8,499 nucleotides of DNA. Source: an uncultured Moheibacter sp. (GTDB taxonomy: Bacteria; Bacteroidota; Bacteroidia; Flavobacteriales; Weeksellaceae). Below the pieces are notes generated by a model. It did not search any database, was not told where the DNA came from, and saw only the letters and a list, made by a program, of their open reading frames with translations. The stretch lies in the NCBI GenBank assembly GCA_937875605.1, contig CALLXZ010000160.1:1-8499 (forward strand). The letters are read 5' to 3'. Of the stretch, positions 1 through 7,060 are shown piece by piece. Numbering within the stretch: position 1 is the stretch's first letter; each line of letters begins with the position of its first letter. The translations under genes were made by a program, and so were the position numbers.

Positions 1-193
1 AGCCACCACTATTGAATTGAAACATCATTCCACCTTTTGTACAAAAATAAAACTGGATGAATTTTTTATCAATTTTTCGGGTAAGAGTATCAGTAAAAGC
101 GGTATTGTTATCCACATAAGCTACATAAACATCCTCATCCGGCCAATATTCGCTTACCTTACTTTTATAGGTATTTTCCAATCTGTTATCCAT
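1..193 (-). CDS. Partial gene, probable AraC-family transcriptional regulator (N-terminal part)
   Basis: The minus strand is open from an ATG at 193 to the window edge (64 codons plus one base), and the frame is closed upstream by a TAA at 251-253. There is no other ATG in frame upstream, so 193 is the likely start. The peptide begins MDNRLENTYKSKVSEYWPDE and contains the stretch FIQFYFCTKGGMMFQFN. That aromatic, glycine-containing pattern resembles the N-terminal sensing domain of flavobacterial AraC-type regulators; the DNA-binding helix-turn-helix would lie outside the window, so the family is an inference. It is divergent from hemA, with 184 bases between the two start codons, and an exact -7 promoter box lies 24 bases upstream. 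Its position suggests it could control the haem operon, itself, or both. The plus-strand open frame over the same bases shows no recognisable features and is taken as a shadow. Confidence 0.72.
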   Translation of the reverse strand, partial: MDNRLENTYKSKVSEYWPDEDVYVAYVDNNTAFTDTLTRKIDKKFIQFYFCTKGGMMFQFNSGG

Positions 194-217
194 AATTATC
201 TTGCGTATAAAATCAGC

Positions 218-225
218 CAAATTTA
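218..225 (-). promoter_or_regulatory. -7 promoter box for the divergent regulator gene
   Basis: On the minus strand this reads TAAATTTG, an exact match to the Bacteroidota -7 consensus TAnnTTTG. Transcription would be expected to begin near 214, giving a leader of about 20 bases before the ATG at 193. No exact -33 TTTG is present at the usual 19-21-base spacing; the closest is a TTTA 17 bases upstream. The same octamer recurs before the small T9SS gene at 5207-5214. Confidence 0.5.
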
Positions 226-357
226 CAAAACTCCTGATGGAATAAACCTTTTATTAGTGATTTATCCAATTTGTTTAGAATTATTCTAAAAAGAACTTTT
301 CCACCTAATAGAGGTATTTTTTACAATTAAGCGATACTTTAGAAAAGATAACCCCCT

Positions 358-365
358 TACTTTTG
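358..365 (+). promoter_or_regulatory. -7 promoter box for the hemACDE operon
   Basis: The sequence TACTTTTG matches the Bacteroidota -7 consensus TAnnTTTG exactly. The -33 element is poor: only a CTTTAG-like stretch around 337-342 is near the expected place, so the promoter may need an activator. The hemA ATG is only 12 bases after the box, so the expected transcript start (about 369-371) leaves a leader of under ten bases. This also argues against the possible TTG start at 369. Confidence 0.5.
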
Positions 366-377
366 TAATTGATTTTT

Positions 378-1625
378 ATGATAGATAATTACAGATTGAA
401 AAAGGAGTTTTACGCAATCGGAGTCAGCTATGAAAAAGCAGATGCCGAAATACGTGGTAAATTTGCTTTTTTCCCTGAATCCGTTGAATCCTTTTCAGCA
501 GAAGCCAAATCCATCGGTGTTGAAAATTTCTTTATCGTTTCGACCTGTAATCGTTCCGAGTTATACGGTTTTGCCGAAAGTGCTGAATCATTGATGCAAC
601 TTTACTGTAAGCATACTAATGGAACACTCGAAGAAATGAAAACCGTGGTCTCTATTCAAAAAAATGAAGAAGCTATTCAGCATTTATTTCAAGTAGCTGC
701 CGGTTTAAAAAGCCAGATTTTAGGCGATTTTGAAATTATCGGACAAATTAAAATTTGGTTCAAACGATTCAAAAAGCATAATACTTCAGGTGCATTTTTA
801 GAACGATTGATCAATACTGCCATCCAAATCAGTAAAAAGGTTAAAACCGAAACGACACTGAGCAATGGTGCAGCTTCGGTTTCTTTTGCAGCCGTTCATT
901 ATATTTTGGCAACTCAAACTGAAATATCTAAGAAAAATATATTGCTGTACGGAATCGGGAAAATTGGACGGAATACTTGTACCAATTTGATCAAACATAC
1001 CCAAAACGATCATATCACGTTGATCAACCGAACGCGCGAAAAAGCAGAAGTCATGACCCAAAAATACGATGTTTTAGTCAAAGATTTTTCTGAATTAAAT
1101 GAAGCATTAAAGAAAACAGACATTCTGATAGTTGCTACAGGAGCGGAGCAACCTACCATCACAGAAGAAATGATTCCTTACGACAAAGAAATGACCATCA
1201 TTGATTTGTCGGTTCCGGAAAACGTTTCACATACATTAGCTTCCAGAGAAAATATACAATTGATCAATGTGGACGGTTTGTCTAAAATGGTAGATGAAAC
1301 CTTGGGTTCACGTAAAGATTCTGTTCCGGCTGCCATGGAAATCATTTCCGAACACACAATTGAGTTTAACGAATGGTTAAAAACACGTGAATTCGTTCCG
1401 GCTATTCAGTCTTTTAAAGAACGTTTGGAATTTCTACAAGAATTTGAATTAAAAAATCTGAAAAAGAAAAATCCGCAGATCAATGGAAAAGAAACTTTGG
1501 TCGCAGAAAAATTAGTTCAAAATTTAACCAACCAATTTGCTTCCTATTTATTGGATAACCGTGAAAATGCCGAAGAAACGATTATGATGATGGAAGAAAT
1601 TTTCCGTTTAAAACAAAATGTTTAA
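378..1625 (+). CDS. hemA: Glutamyl-tRNA reductase
   Basis: HemA reduces glutamyl-tRNA(Glu) with NADPH to glutamate-1-semialdehyde, the first committed step of the C5 route to haem. The 415-residue protein is close to the 418 of E. coli. It shows STCNRSELYGF around the catalytic cysteine (Cys57), the GLKSQILGDFEI signature near residues 109-120, a Rossmann NADPH-binding motif GIGKIG at 192-197 and the conserved SNGAASVSFAAV segment near 162-173. The C-terminal helical dimerisation region is present. I chose the ATG at 378: an in-frame TTG at 369 would add only MIF, and it falls about where transcription should begin. The stop codon abuts the hemC start (TAAATG), so this is the first gene of a tightly coupled haem operon. 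The protein is expected to be cytoplasmic. Confidence 0.97.
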   Translation: MIDNYRLKKEFYAIGVSYEKADAEIRGKFAFFPESVESFSAEAKSIGVENFFIVSTCNRSELYGFAESAESLMQLYCKHTNGTLEEMKTVVSIQKNEEAIQHLFQVAAGLKSQILGDFEIIGQIKIWFKRFKKHNTSGAFLERLINTAIQISKKVKTETTLSNGAASVSFAAVHYILATQTEISKKNILLYGIGKIGRNTCTNLIKHTQNDHITLINRTREKAEVMTQKYDVLVKDFSELNEALKKTDILIVATGAEQPTITEEMIPYDKEMTIIDLSVPENVSHTLASRENIQLINVDGLSKMVDETLGSRKDSVPAAMEIISEHTIEFNEWLKTREFVPAIQSFKERLEFLQEFELKNLKKKNPQINGKETLVAEKLVQNLTNQFASYLLDNRENAEETIMMMEEIFRLKQNV

Positions 1626-2543
1626 ATGAAGCCAATCCGCATCGGCACCAGAAAAAGTCCGCTGGCTCTTTGGCAGGCAAAGTTGGTAGAGAAAAAATTA
1701 AACGAAATCCATATTTCAACTGAAATTGTTCCGATTACTTCAGAAGGTGATATCAACCTCCAGCAACCTATTTATCAACTTGGCATAACAGGCGTTTTTA
1801 CTCGTTCATTGGACATCGCCCTTTTAAATGACCAAATTGACATTGCCGTTCATAGTCTCAAAGATGTCCCCACACTTCTGCCTGAAGGAATTGAACTGAA
1901 AGGGTTTATGGAGAGAGGAAATCCAAACGATATTTTGGTTTATAAATCAGACGAAATTTTCAATAAAGATAAACGAACGATTGCTACCGGCAGCCTGCGT
2001 CGAACAGCTTTTTGGTTGTATAAATTTCCGCAAGATTCCGTTGTGGATTTACGGGGGAATGTACAGTTAAGAATCCAGAAATTATTAGATTCAAATTGGG
2101 ACGGAGCTATTTTCGCATATGCTGGGCTTGATAGAAGTGATATTTTAGAAGAACTTGAATTGAAAGGTTTGATGTTTCAGGTTTTGGATGAAATGATTCC
2201 AGCTCCTTCGCAAGGAATTGTGGGTATTACTTGCCGAACGGATTTTGAAATGCCTGAAATTTCGCATGAAAATTCAAGGATTTCTGCGACTATCGAACGT
2301 CAGTTTTTAAATATTCTGGAAGGTGGATGTACGGCGCCAATTGGAGGATTTGCTCAAATAAATAATGAAAATATTCATTTTAAAGGAGCCGTTTTATCAT
2401 TGGACGGAAAAAAAATTATTCCGGTTGAAGAAAATTTCTCTAAGTCTGAATTTGAAAATAAAGGAAAAGAATTGGCTGAATATTGCTTGAATAATGGAGC
2501 AAGAGAATTGATTGAATTGGTTCAAAAAGAATTAAAAAATTGA
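1626..2543 (+). CDS. hemC: Porphobilinogen deaminase (hydroxymethylbilane synthase)
   Basis: HemC joins four porphobilinogen molecules into the linear tetrapyrrole hydroxymethylbilane, using a covalently bound dipyrromethane cofactor. The 305-residue protein has GTRKSPLALWQ at 7-17, HSLKDVPT at 76-83 with the catalytic aspartate (Asp80), GSLRR at 122-126, LRGN at 142-145, PAPSQG near 192-197 and EGGCTAPIGG with the cofactor-attaching Cys235. Length is close to that of the E. coli enzyme (313). The ATG follows the hemA stop with no gap, which suggests translational coupling. The end overlaps the hemD start in a TTGA arrangement. No residue expected to be essential is missing. The enzyme is cytosolic; its product is handed to HemD, encoded next. 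Confidence 0.97.
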   Translation: MKPIRIGTRKSPLALWQAKLVEKKLNEIHISTEIVPITSEGDINLQQPIYQLGITGVFTRSLDIALLNDQIDIAVHSLKDVPTLLPEGIELKGFMERGNPNDILVYKSDEIFNKDKRTIATGSLRRTAFWLYKFPQDSVVDLRGNVQLRIQKLLDSNWDGAIFAYAGLDRSDILEELELKGLMFQVLDEMIPAPSQGIVGITCRTDFEMPEISHENSRISATIERQFLNILEGGCTAPIGGFAQINNENIHFKGAVLSLDGKKIIPVEENFSKSEFENKGKELAEYCLNNGARELIELVQKELKN

Positions 2544-3214
2544 CAAAAATCCTTTTCACAAAAGAAATTTCCACAGAATTTCTGAAACAAAATTTGTCTC
2601 AGGAAATGGATTTTGATGTGGTAAATTTTTTAGAAATCAAACTGAACTCCAAAGAAGAAATTGAACCATTTGTTGACAATTCAATTCCCAACTATTTGAT
2701 TACGAGTCAAAATTCAGTAGAAGCCATTAAAGATTTAGATTTAAAAGGATATTTTTACGTAGTCGGAAAAAAAACGGCTGAGAAATTAATTCAAAATAAT
2801 TTCAAAGTAGAAATTTTCAAAAATTATGCTTCTGAATTGGCTGAATTTATTTTAGTAAATGAAAGCCCTAAAGAATGGATTTTCTTTTGTGGAAATAATA
2901 GACGTGAAGAATTATTTGAAAAATTAATTCCTAAAGGACATTCTATAAAAGAAATTCAATGTTATAAGTCCAATCCGATTTCTCATGATTTGAAAGGAAA
3001 AAATTATGATGGAATTGCTTTTTTCAGTCCTTTGGGTGTGAAATCTTATTTAGAGAGTAATAAAATTTTGCCTGAAACGATTATTTTTTCAATTGGCAAA
3101 ACCACTTCGGAAGAAGTTAAAATTCATACAAAAAACAAAATTATAAACGCTGAAATCCCACTTGTGGAAAGCGTTATAGAATCTATAAATAATTATTTTT
3201 ATGTTGCAAAATGA
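2540..3214 (+). CDS. hemD: Uroporphyrinogen-III synthase
   Basis: HemD cyclises hydroxymethylbilane while inverting ring D, giving uroporphyrinogen III. This family is very divergent in sequence, and the call rests on fold-type motifs plus position between hemC and hemE. Visible are the N-terminal strand KILFTKEI (3-10), ITSQNSV at 54-60, VGKKTA at 75-80, [11 protein letters not shown] at 115-125, [11 protein letters not shown] at 161-171 and [11 protein letters not shown] at 184-194, matching the two alternating alpha/beta domains of HemD. The 224-residue length is usual. The start is a TTG overlapping the hemC stop by four bases (TTGA). The next in-frame ATG is codon 23 and would delete the conserved first strand, so TTG is preferred. 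The 3' end overlaps hemE by 14 bases. The gene appears more AT-rich than its neighbours. Confidence 0.9.
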   Translation: MTKILFTKEISTEFLKQNLSQEMDFDVVNFLEIKLNSKEEIEPFVDNSIPNYLITSQNSVEAIKDLDLKGYFYVVGKKTAEKLIQNNFKVEIFKNYASELAEFILVNESPKEWIFFCGNNRREELFEKLIPKGHSIKEIQCYKSNPISHDLKGKNYDGIAFFSPLGVKSYLESNKILPETIIFSIGKTTSEEVKIHTKNKIINAEIPLVESVIESINNYFYVAK

Positions 3215-4223
3215 TTTATTGCTCAGAGCATTACGAGGAGAAGAGTTGAGCCGTCCACCTGTCTGGATGATGCGCCAGGCAGGAAGATATTTGCCGGAGT
3301 TCATTGCTTTACGCGATAAATATGACTTTTTCACTCGTTGTCAAACGCCGGAATTGGCAACTGAAATCACATTGCAGCCTTTGAGAAGATTTCCGTTAGA
3401 TGCTGCAATTTTGTTTTCAGATATTTTGGTAGTTCCACAAGCTATGGGTATGAATTTCGAAATGAAACCCGGCGTTGGTCCTTGGTTAGAGAATACGATT
3501 CGAACGGAAGCTGATGTGAAAAATATCTTTATTCCCGACGTTGAAGAAACTTTAGGTTATGTTTTTGATGCGATAAAACTGACTAAAAAAGAATTGGACG
3601 GAAAAGTTCCATTGATTGGTTTTGCCGGTTCTCCGTGGACAATTCTTTGTTATGCTGTTGAAGGAAAAGGTTCGAAAACCTTTGACATTGCAAAAGGATT
3701 TTGTTTTGAAAATCCGGTTGCTGCACATAAATTATTGCAAAAAATTACGGATACAACGATTGCTTATTTATTGAAAAAAATAGAATCAGGCTGTGATGTA
3801 ATTCAGCTATTTGACAGTTGGGGCGGATTGCTTTCTCCGAAGGATTATGATAAATTTTCCTGGCCTTACATAGAGCAAATCGTAAATGCGCTTGCAAACA
3901 AAGTTCCGGTTACGGTTTTTGCAAAAGGCTGTTGGTTTGCATTGGAAAAAATGAGCCAGTCAAAAGCTTCTGCTTTGGGTGTTGACTGGACGGTTTCTCC
4001 GCAAATTGCGCGTTATTTGACTAAAAATTCCATCACACTTCAGGGAAACTTTGATCCGGCAAGATTACTTTCTCCACCTGAAACCATTCAAAAAATGGTA
4101 AAAGAAATGATTGATAAATTCGGAACGACAAAATACATTGCGAATCTTGGACACGGTATTTTACCGAATGTTCCGGTAGAAAATGCACAAGCTTTTGTGG
4201 AAGCAGTGGTAAATTATAAGTGA
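3201..4223 (+). CDS. hemE: Uroporphyrinogen decarboxylase
   Basis: HemE removes four carboxyl groups from the acetate side chains of uroporphyrinogen III to give coproporphyrinogen III. The 340-residue protein carries the family signature [16 protein letters not shown] at 18-33, with substrate-binding Arg25 and Arg29. Other conserved parts are LFSDIL with Asp74, [12 protein letters not shown] at 140-151 ending in Tyr151, QLFDSWGG at 202-209 with Ser206, QGNFDP at 281-286 and NLGHGILP at 315-322 with His318. These correspond to the active-site residues known from the human enzyme. The ATG lies inside hemD (14-base overlap) and gives the standard N-terminus [14 protein letters not shown]. It is the last haem gene in the window. 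Only 22 bases separate it from the convergent gene downstream, and I see no terminator there. Confidence 0.97.
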   Translation: MLQNDLLLRALRGEELSRPPVWMMRQAGRYLPEFIALRDKYDFFTRCQTPELATEITLQPLRRFPLDAAILFSDILVVPQAMGMNFEMKPGVGPWLENTIRTEADVKNIFIPDVEETLGYVFDAIKLTKKELDGKVPLIGFAGSPWTILCYAVEGKGSKTFDIAKGFCFENPVAAHKLLQKITDTTIAYLLKKIESGCDVIQLFDSWGGLLSPKDYDKFSWPYIEQIVNALANKVPVTVFAKGCWFALEKMSQSKASALGVDWTVSPQIARYLTKNSITLQGNFDPARLLSPPETIQKMVKEMIDKFGTTKYIANLGHGILPNVPVENAQAFVEAVVNYK

Positions 4224-4245
4224 GGAAAATAGATGCGGATATTTA

Positions 4246-4638
4246 TTATTCAATCAAATATTCGTTTGAAACCTGAAGAATTTTTAACTGTGTTGTTCCT
4301 CCGGGCATTTCCCAATTGACTTCATCTCCTTCCGAAAAACCGATCAGCGCGACTCCCAAAGGAGCCAAAAGCGAAACTTTCCCTTCTTTCAAATTGGCGT
4401 TTTCGGGAAGAACCAAACGAATCTTCATTTTACGTTTGGATTTTGTCTCTTCAAATTCAATTTCAGAGCCAATGCGAACGATTTTTTTATTCAATTCTTC
4501 TTCTTTGATTACAATTGCTCTGTCAAGTTCGTCTGACAATTGTTGCGCTTCTTTGGATATGCTTGTATCTGTGTTTCGTTTTACCAAATCACGTAGTGTT
4601 TGATAGTCGGATAATAATATGATGGGTTTTAGTTTCAT
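4246..4638 (-). CDS. GreA/GreB C-terminal-domain protein, Rnk-like
   Basis: The 130-residue protein has a short helical N-terminal part (about 1-50) and a C-terminal FKBP-like domain of the GreA/GreB family. The latter is shown by IVRIGSEIEFE (53-63), the strand MKIRLVLPEN (71-80), and GKVSLLAPLGVALIGFSEGD (86-105) followed by EVNWEMPGG (106-114). Its size fits E. coli Rnk (136 residues), and the N-terminal part is too short for the long coiled coil that GreA inserts into the RNA polymerase channel. It may therefore bind RNA polymerase through the C-terminal domain without stimulating transcript cleavage; that is inference from the family. It is convergent with hemE and lies downstream of the small T9SS gene on the same strand. 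A one-mismatch -7 box (TAAATTTA) sits just upstream, without a clear -33. It is expected to be cytoplasmic. Confidence 0.85.
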   Translation of the reverse strand: MKLKPIILLSDYQTLRDLVKRNTDTSISKEAQQLSDELDRAIVIKEEELNKKIVRIGSEIEFEETKSKRKMKIRLVLPENANLKEGKVSLLAPLGVALIGFSEGDEVNWEMPGGTTQLKILQVSNEYLIE

Positions 4639-4661
4639 TTTGAAAAAATTAAATTTATAAA

Positions 4662-4689
4662 AAAGAAATGCTCACTCTTCAGGAATGAG
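4662..4689 (-). terminator. Possible rho-independent terminator of the small T9SS gene
   Basis: On the minus strand a 7-base-pair stem CTCATTC/GAGTGAG (one U-G pair) encloses the loop CTGAA and is followed by CATTTCTTTTTTA. That is terminator-like, though the stem is modest and the T-run starts a few bases late. It lies 162 bases after the stop of the gene at 4851-5195 and just before the Rnk-like gene, so it could separate the two transcription units. Confidence 0.4.
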
Positions 4690-4704
4690 ACAATACATAC
4701 ATTT

Positions 4705-4726
4705 TCTCTCGAATTTAAACGAGAGA
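4705..4726. repeat. Perfect 7-bp inverted repeat in intergenic region
   Basis: TCTCTCG and CGAGAGA are separated by the 8-base spacer AATTTAAA. There is no T-tract on either side, so this is not a standard terminator. It could be a transcript hairpin in tandem with the one at 4671-4689, or an operator-like palindrome upstream of the Rnk-like gene. Otherwise the 212 bases at 4639-4850 hold no gene that I can recognise. Confidence 0.35.
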
Positions 4727-4850
4727 CTTAGGAAATAAAGGCTTTGTTATGAACCAATAAAATTGTTCGTTCCGAATGAATTGGAAAATGAAAACTGCGT
4801 AATATGTAGGTCAAAACTGACATATACAATTCATTCAAATTATAAAAAAA

Positions 4851-5195
4851 TTACTGTTTGATAAGTGTAGCAACCTCTGAAGTGTTGTCATCAAATATAA
4901 CACGAACCATATACTTCCCTTTTTTAAGGTTTCGTACGTTTAAGTCAATGTTTTTAGAAGCAGTATTATAAGACTGTGAAAAGACTTCACTTCCTATGAT
5001 ACTATAAATGGAAATAGATTTAATATCTGCTTGACTTCCTTCAATGGATAATTTAATATCTGCTACCGCAGGATTAGGAGAGATCTTTACCTTTTTATCA
5101 TTGATAGAATTAGAAATGGAAATCCCGTCCTTCGATTGTGCGTACACACTCAAGGCGGAAAAACTAAGGAACAATAAAAGTAAAAGTCTTTTCAT
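4851..5195 (-). CDS. Small secreted protein consisting mostly of a T9SS type A sorting domain
   Basis: The 114-residue protein starts with a clear signal peptide: KR at 2-3, a leucine-rich core at 4-17, and a likely signal peptidase I site after Ala19 (VYA/Q). After a short polar linker (20-34) it is entirely a Por/type IX secretion C-terminal sorting domain. The domain shows VKISPNPAVADIKLSI (35-50), ISIYSIIGSEVFSQSY (61-76), IDLNVRNLKKGKYMVRV (83-99) and a final strand EVATLIKQ. In ordinary T9SS cargo this domain follows a large passenger and is removed at the cell surface; here only about 15 residues precede it. It should cross the inner membrane by Sec and could be a T9SS substrate. Its role is unknown to me. 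There is no lipobox cysteine. A well-spaced promoter lies directly upstream, so it is probably transcribed alone. Confidence 0.88.
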   Translation of the reverse strand: MKRLLLLLFLSFSALSVYAQSKDGISISNSINDKKVKISPNPAVADIKLSIEGSQADIKSISIYSIIGSEVFSQSYNTASKNIDLNVRNLKKGKYMVRVIFDDNTSEVATLIKQ

Positions 5196-5206
5196 TTCTA
5201 TCTGTA

Positions 5207-5237
5207 CAAATTTAGATTATATTTTTAGAATTTCCAA
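5207..5237 (-). promoter_or_regulatory. Promoter of the small T9SS gene
   Basis: On the minus strand a TTG at 5237-5235 (-33 element) is followed after 20 bases by TAAATTTG at 5214-5207, an exact -7 TAnnTTTG box. The spacing is typical for Bacteroidota. The ATG at 5195 begins 11 bases after the box, implying a leader of roughly eight bases. Confidence 0.6.
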
Positions 5238-5262
5238 TATCTGTACCAAATTAATTTTATAA

Positions 5263-5293
5263 ATAAAAAATGCAGCACATAAGCGCTGCATTC
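5263..5293 (-). terminator. Rho-independent terminator of the ribosomal protein/tsf operon
   Basis: On the minus strand, 20 bases after the tsf stop, an 8-base-pair stem AATGCAGC/GCTGCATT with an 8-base loop runs directly into TTTTTTATTT. This is a classic intrinsic terminator that ends tsf transcription and insulates the small T9SS gene downstream. Confidence 0.85.
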
Positions 5294-5312
5294 CTGTATA
5301 TATAAGTCAATT

Positions 5313-6134
5313 TTATAGTCCGTAACGGATATAACCGATTACTTCCAATTGAGAATCAACGGATTTTACGTGTTCAGCAACTGAAATTTTTGCTTCTTTG
5401 ATAAATGGTTGATGAACCAAAGTATTTTCTTTGAAGAATTTCTGCAATTTTCCTTTTGCAATGTTTTCAATCATGTTTTCTGGTTTTCCTTCCTGACGCA
5501 ATTGGTCTTTTGCAATTTCCAACTCTTGGTCAATAACTGCTTGAGATACCAAACTTTCATCCAAAGCTACAGGATTCATAGCCGCAACTTGCATCGCAAC
5601 TTCTTTGGCAACTTCTTCGGCACCATTAACATTTGCTGAAAGTGCTACCACAGCCCCGATTTTGTTACCAGCGTGAATATATGCATTTACAATTGGCCCC
5701 ACCAAAGTCTGGAAGCTTCCGATCTCAATCTTTTCTCCGATAACTCCGGTTTGTTCTGTCATCTTTTCAGCTACAGAAATTCCATCTACATCTGCGCTCA
5801 TGAATTCTTCTTTGTCTTCATAGCTTAGTGCCATATCGGCTAGTTTCTGAGCCAATGCAACGAAGTCTTCATTTTTAGCAACGAAATCTGTTTCACAATT
5901 TAAAGAAATGACTATTCCTTTTGTGTTGTCAGCATTTACTTTTGCAATAACTACTCCTTCTGTGCTTTCTCTATCAGCACGGTTTGCAGCTACTTTTTGT
6001 CCTTTTTTACGAAGGATTTCGATTGCTTTGTCAAAATCCCCTTCCGCTTCTTCCAATGCTTTTTTGGAGTCCATCATTCCGGCTCCGGTTGCATTACGAA
6101 GTTTACTTACTTCTGCGGCAGTTGCTTTATACAT
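5313..6134 (-). CDS. tsf: Translation elongation factor Ts
   Basis: EF-Ts is the nucleotide-exchange factor that releases GDP from EF-Tu during translation elongation. The 273-residue protein has the N-terminal UBA-like module (about 3-45) with the signature LRNATGAGMMDSKKALEEAEG. Next comes NCETDFVAKN (79-88), whose TDFVAKN segment contacts the EF-Tu nucleotide-binding domain, followed by the two core subdomains to the C-terminus. The ATG at 6134 gives the standard N-terminus and is preceded by TTTAAGG, a possible weak ribosome-binding site. It is the last gene of rplM-rpsI-rpsB-tsf. No promoter of its own is evident in the 112-base gap after rpsB, yet a strong terminator sits in that gap. 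Expression may therefore depend on partial read-through or on a promoter I cannot recognise. Confidence 0.97.
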   Translation of the reverse strand: MYKATAAEVSKLRNATGAGMMDSKKALEEAEGDFDKAIEILRKKGQKVAANRADRESTEGVVIAKVNADNTKGIVISLNCETDFVAKNEDFVALAQKLADMALSYEDKEEFMSADVDGISVAEKMTEQTGVIGEKIEIGSFQTLVGPIVNAYIHAGNKIGAVVALSANVNGAEEVAKEVAMQVAAMNPVALDESLVSQAVIDQELEIAKDQLRQEGKPENMIENIAKGKLQKFFKENTLVHQPFIKEAKISVAEHVKSVDSQLEVIGYIRYGL

Positions 6135-6168
6135 CCTTAAATTTATTTAATGGTTAATATTGAATTCT

Positions 6169-6206
6169 AAAATAAAAAGTAGTTCTTTCATATACGAAAG
6201 AACTAC
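6169..6206 (-). terminator. Strong intercistronic terminator between rpsB and tsf
   Basis: On the minus strand a perfect 11-base-pair stem, GTAGTTCTTTC/GAAAGAACTAC with a 6-base loop, is followed immediately by TTTTTATTTT. It lies 40 bases after the rpsB stop and 44 bases before the tsf start. It looks like a true intrinsic terminator inside the operon and should lower tsf transcription relative to rpsB. Confidence 0.82.
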
Positions 6207-6246
6207 ATTAATTTATGATTAATTCTGATGACGAATCATCTCGAAT

Positions 6247-7029
6247 TTATTCCGCGTCTTTCGTTTCTTCTGATTCTTGCTGAACGGCTACTTCTTCTAA
6301 TTCTTCAGCTTTTGGCTCATCCTTCCCTTTATCCTTTTCAGCTTTTCTGGTAGACAATCCTTCTTTTATCGCTTCTGTAACGTTAGACAAGATAATATCG
6401 ATTGATTTAGATGCATCATCATTTGCAGGAATAGCAAAATCAACTTCTCTTGGATCTGTATTAGTATCAACCATTGCAAAGATTGGAATACCTAATTTTT
6501 GAGCTTCTGCCACAGCGATATGTTCTCTTACTGTATCAACAATGAAAAGTGCAGATGGAATACGAGTCATATCTGCAATTGAACCCAAATCTCTTTCCAA
6601 TTTTGCTCTTTGACGATCTACTTGTAATCTTTCTTTCTTAGAAAGAGTTTCAAATGTTCCGTCTTTTTTCATACGGTCGATAGAGTTCATTTTCTTAACC
6701 GCTTTTCGGATCGTTACAAAGTTAGTTAACATACCTCCCATCCATCTTTCTGTGATGTAAGGCATGTTTACACTCTCTGCATGTTTTGCTACGACTTCTT
6801 TTGCTTGTTTCTTGGTTGCAACAAAAAGCACTTTTCTTCCTGATGATGCAATTTTACCCAATGCGTTTGAAGCTTCTTCTAACTTCACTGCAGTTTTGTG
6901 AAGGTCAATAATGTGGATCCCGTTTTTCTCCATAAAGATATAAGGAGACATATTTGGATTCCATTTTCTTGTCAGGTGACCGAAGTGTACTCCGGCTTCC
7001 AACAATTCTTTTACATTTGCTTTTGCCAT
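6247..7029 (-). CDS. rpsB: 30S ribosomal protein S2
   Basis: S2 binds late to the 30S subunit near protein S1 and helps form the mRNA exit/entry side of the platform. The 260-residue protein shows VKELLEAGVHFGH (6-18), RKWNPNMSPYIF (21-32), RWMGGMLTNF (95-104), the helical hairpin around 110-150, the strand and loop IPIFAMVDTNTDP (181-193) and IPANDDA (200-206). These are all standard for S2. The last 30 or so residues are a charged, acid-rich tail (KGKDEPKAEELEEVAVQQ onward) beyond the conserved core, which is common in flavobacterial S2. The gene is third in the operon, 195 bases after rpsI. That gap holds two folded-RNA candidates and no consensus promoter. A strong terminator follows it. 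Confidence 0.98.
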   Translation of the reverse strand: MAKANVKELLEAGVHFGHLTRKWNPNMSPYIFMEKNGIHIIDLHKTAVKLEEASNALGKIASSGRKVLFVATKKQAKEVVAKHAESVNMPYITERWMGGMLTNFVTIRKAVKKMNSIDRMKKDGTFETLSKKERLQVDRQRAKLERDLGSIADMTRIPSALFIVDTVREHIAVAEAQKLGIPIFAMVDTNTDPREVDFAIPANDDASKSIDIILSNVTEAIKEGLSTRKAEKDKGKDEPKAEELEEVAVQQESEETKDAE

Positions 7030-7060
7030 TTTCTTTGTTTTTAGTTTACGTTCCGCCTAA

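Noticed and set aside
17..289. Plus-strand open frame of 90 codons
   Set aside because: It lies opposite the minus-strand frame that encodes a recognisable regulator N-terminus with a promoter box; its own peptide has no recognisable features.
4239..4261. ATATTT/AAATAT inverted repeat between hemE and the convergent gene as a bidirectional terminator
   Set aside because: The stem is entirely A-T, partly inside the coding end of the Rnk-like gene, and would be too weak to terminate.
4316..4603. Plus-strand open frame of 95 codons opposite the Rnk-like gene
   Set aside because: Serine/phenylalanine-rich antisense translation of a gene with clear family motifs on the other strand.
4802..4825. 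Imperfect inverted repeat ATATGT/ACATAT downstream of the small T9SS gene
   Set aside because: The stem is short and AT-only apart from one pair, the 12-base loop can pair in an alternative way, and there is no T-tract, so it is not distinguishable from chance in AT-rich DNA.
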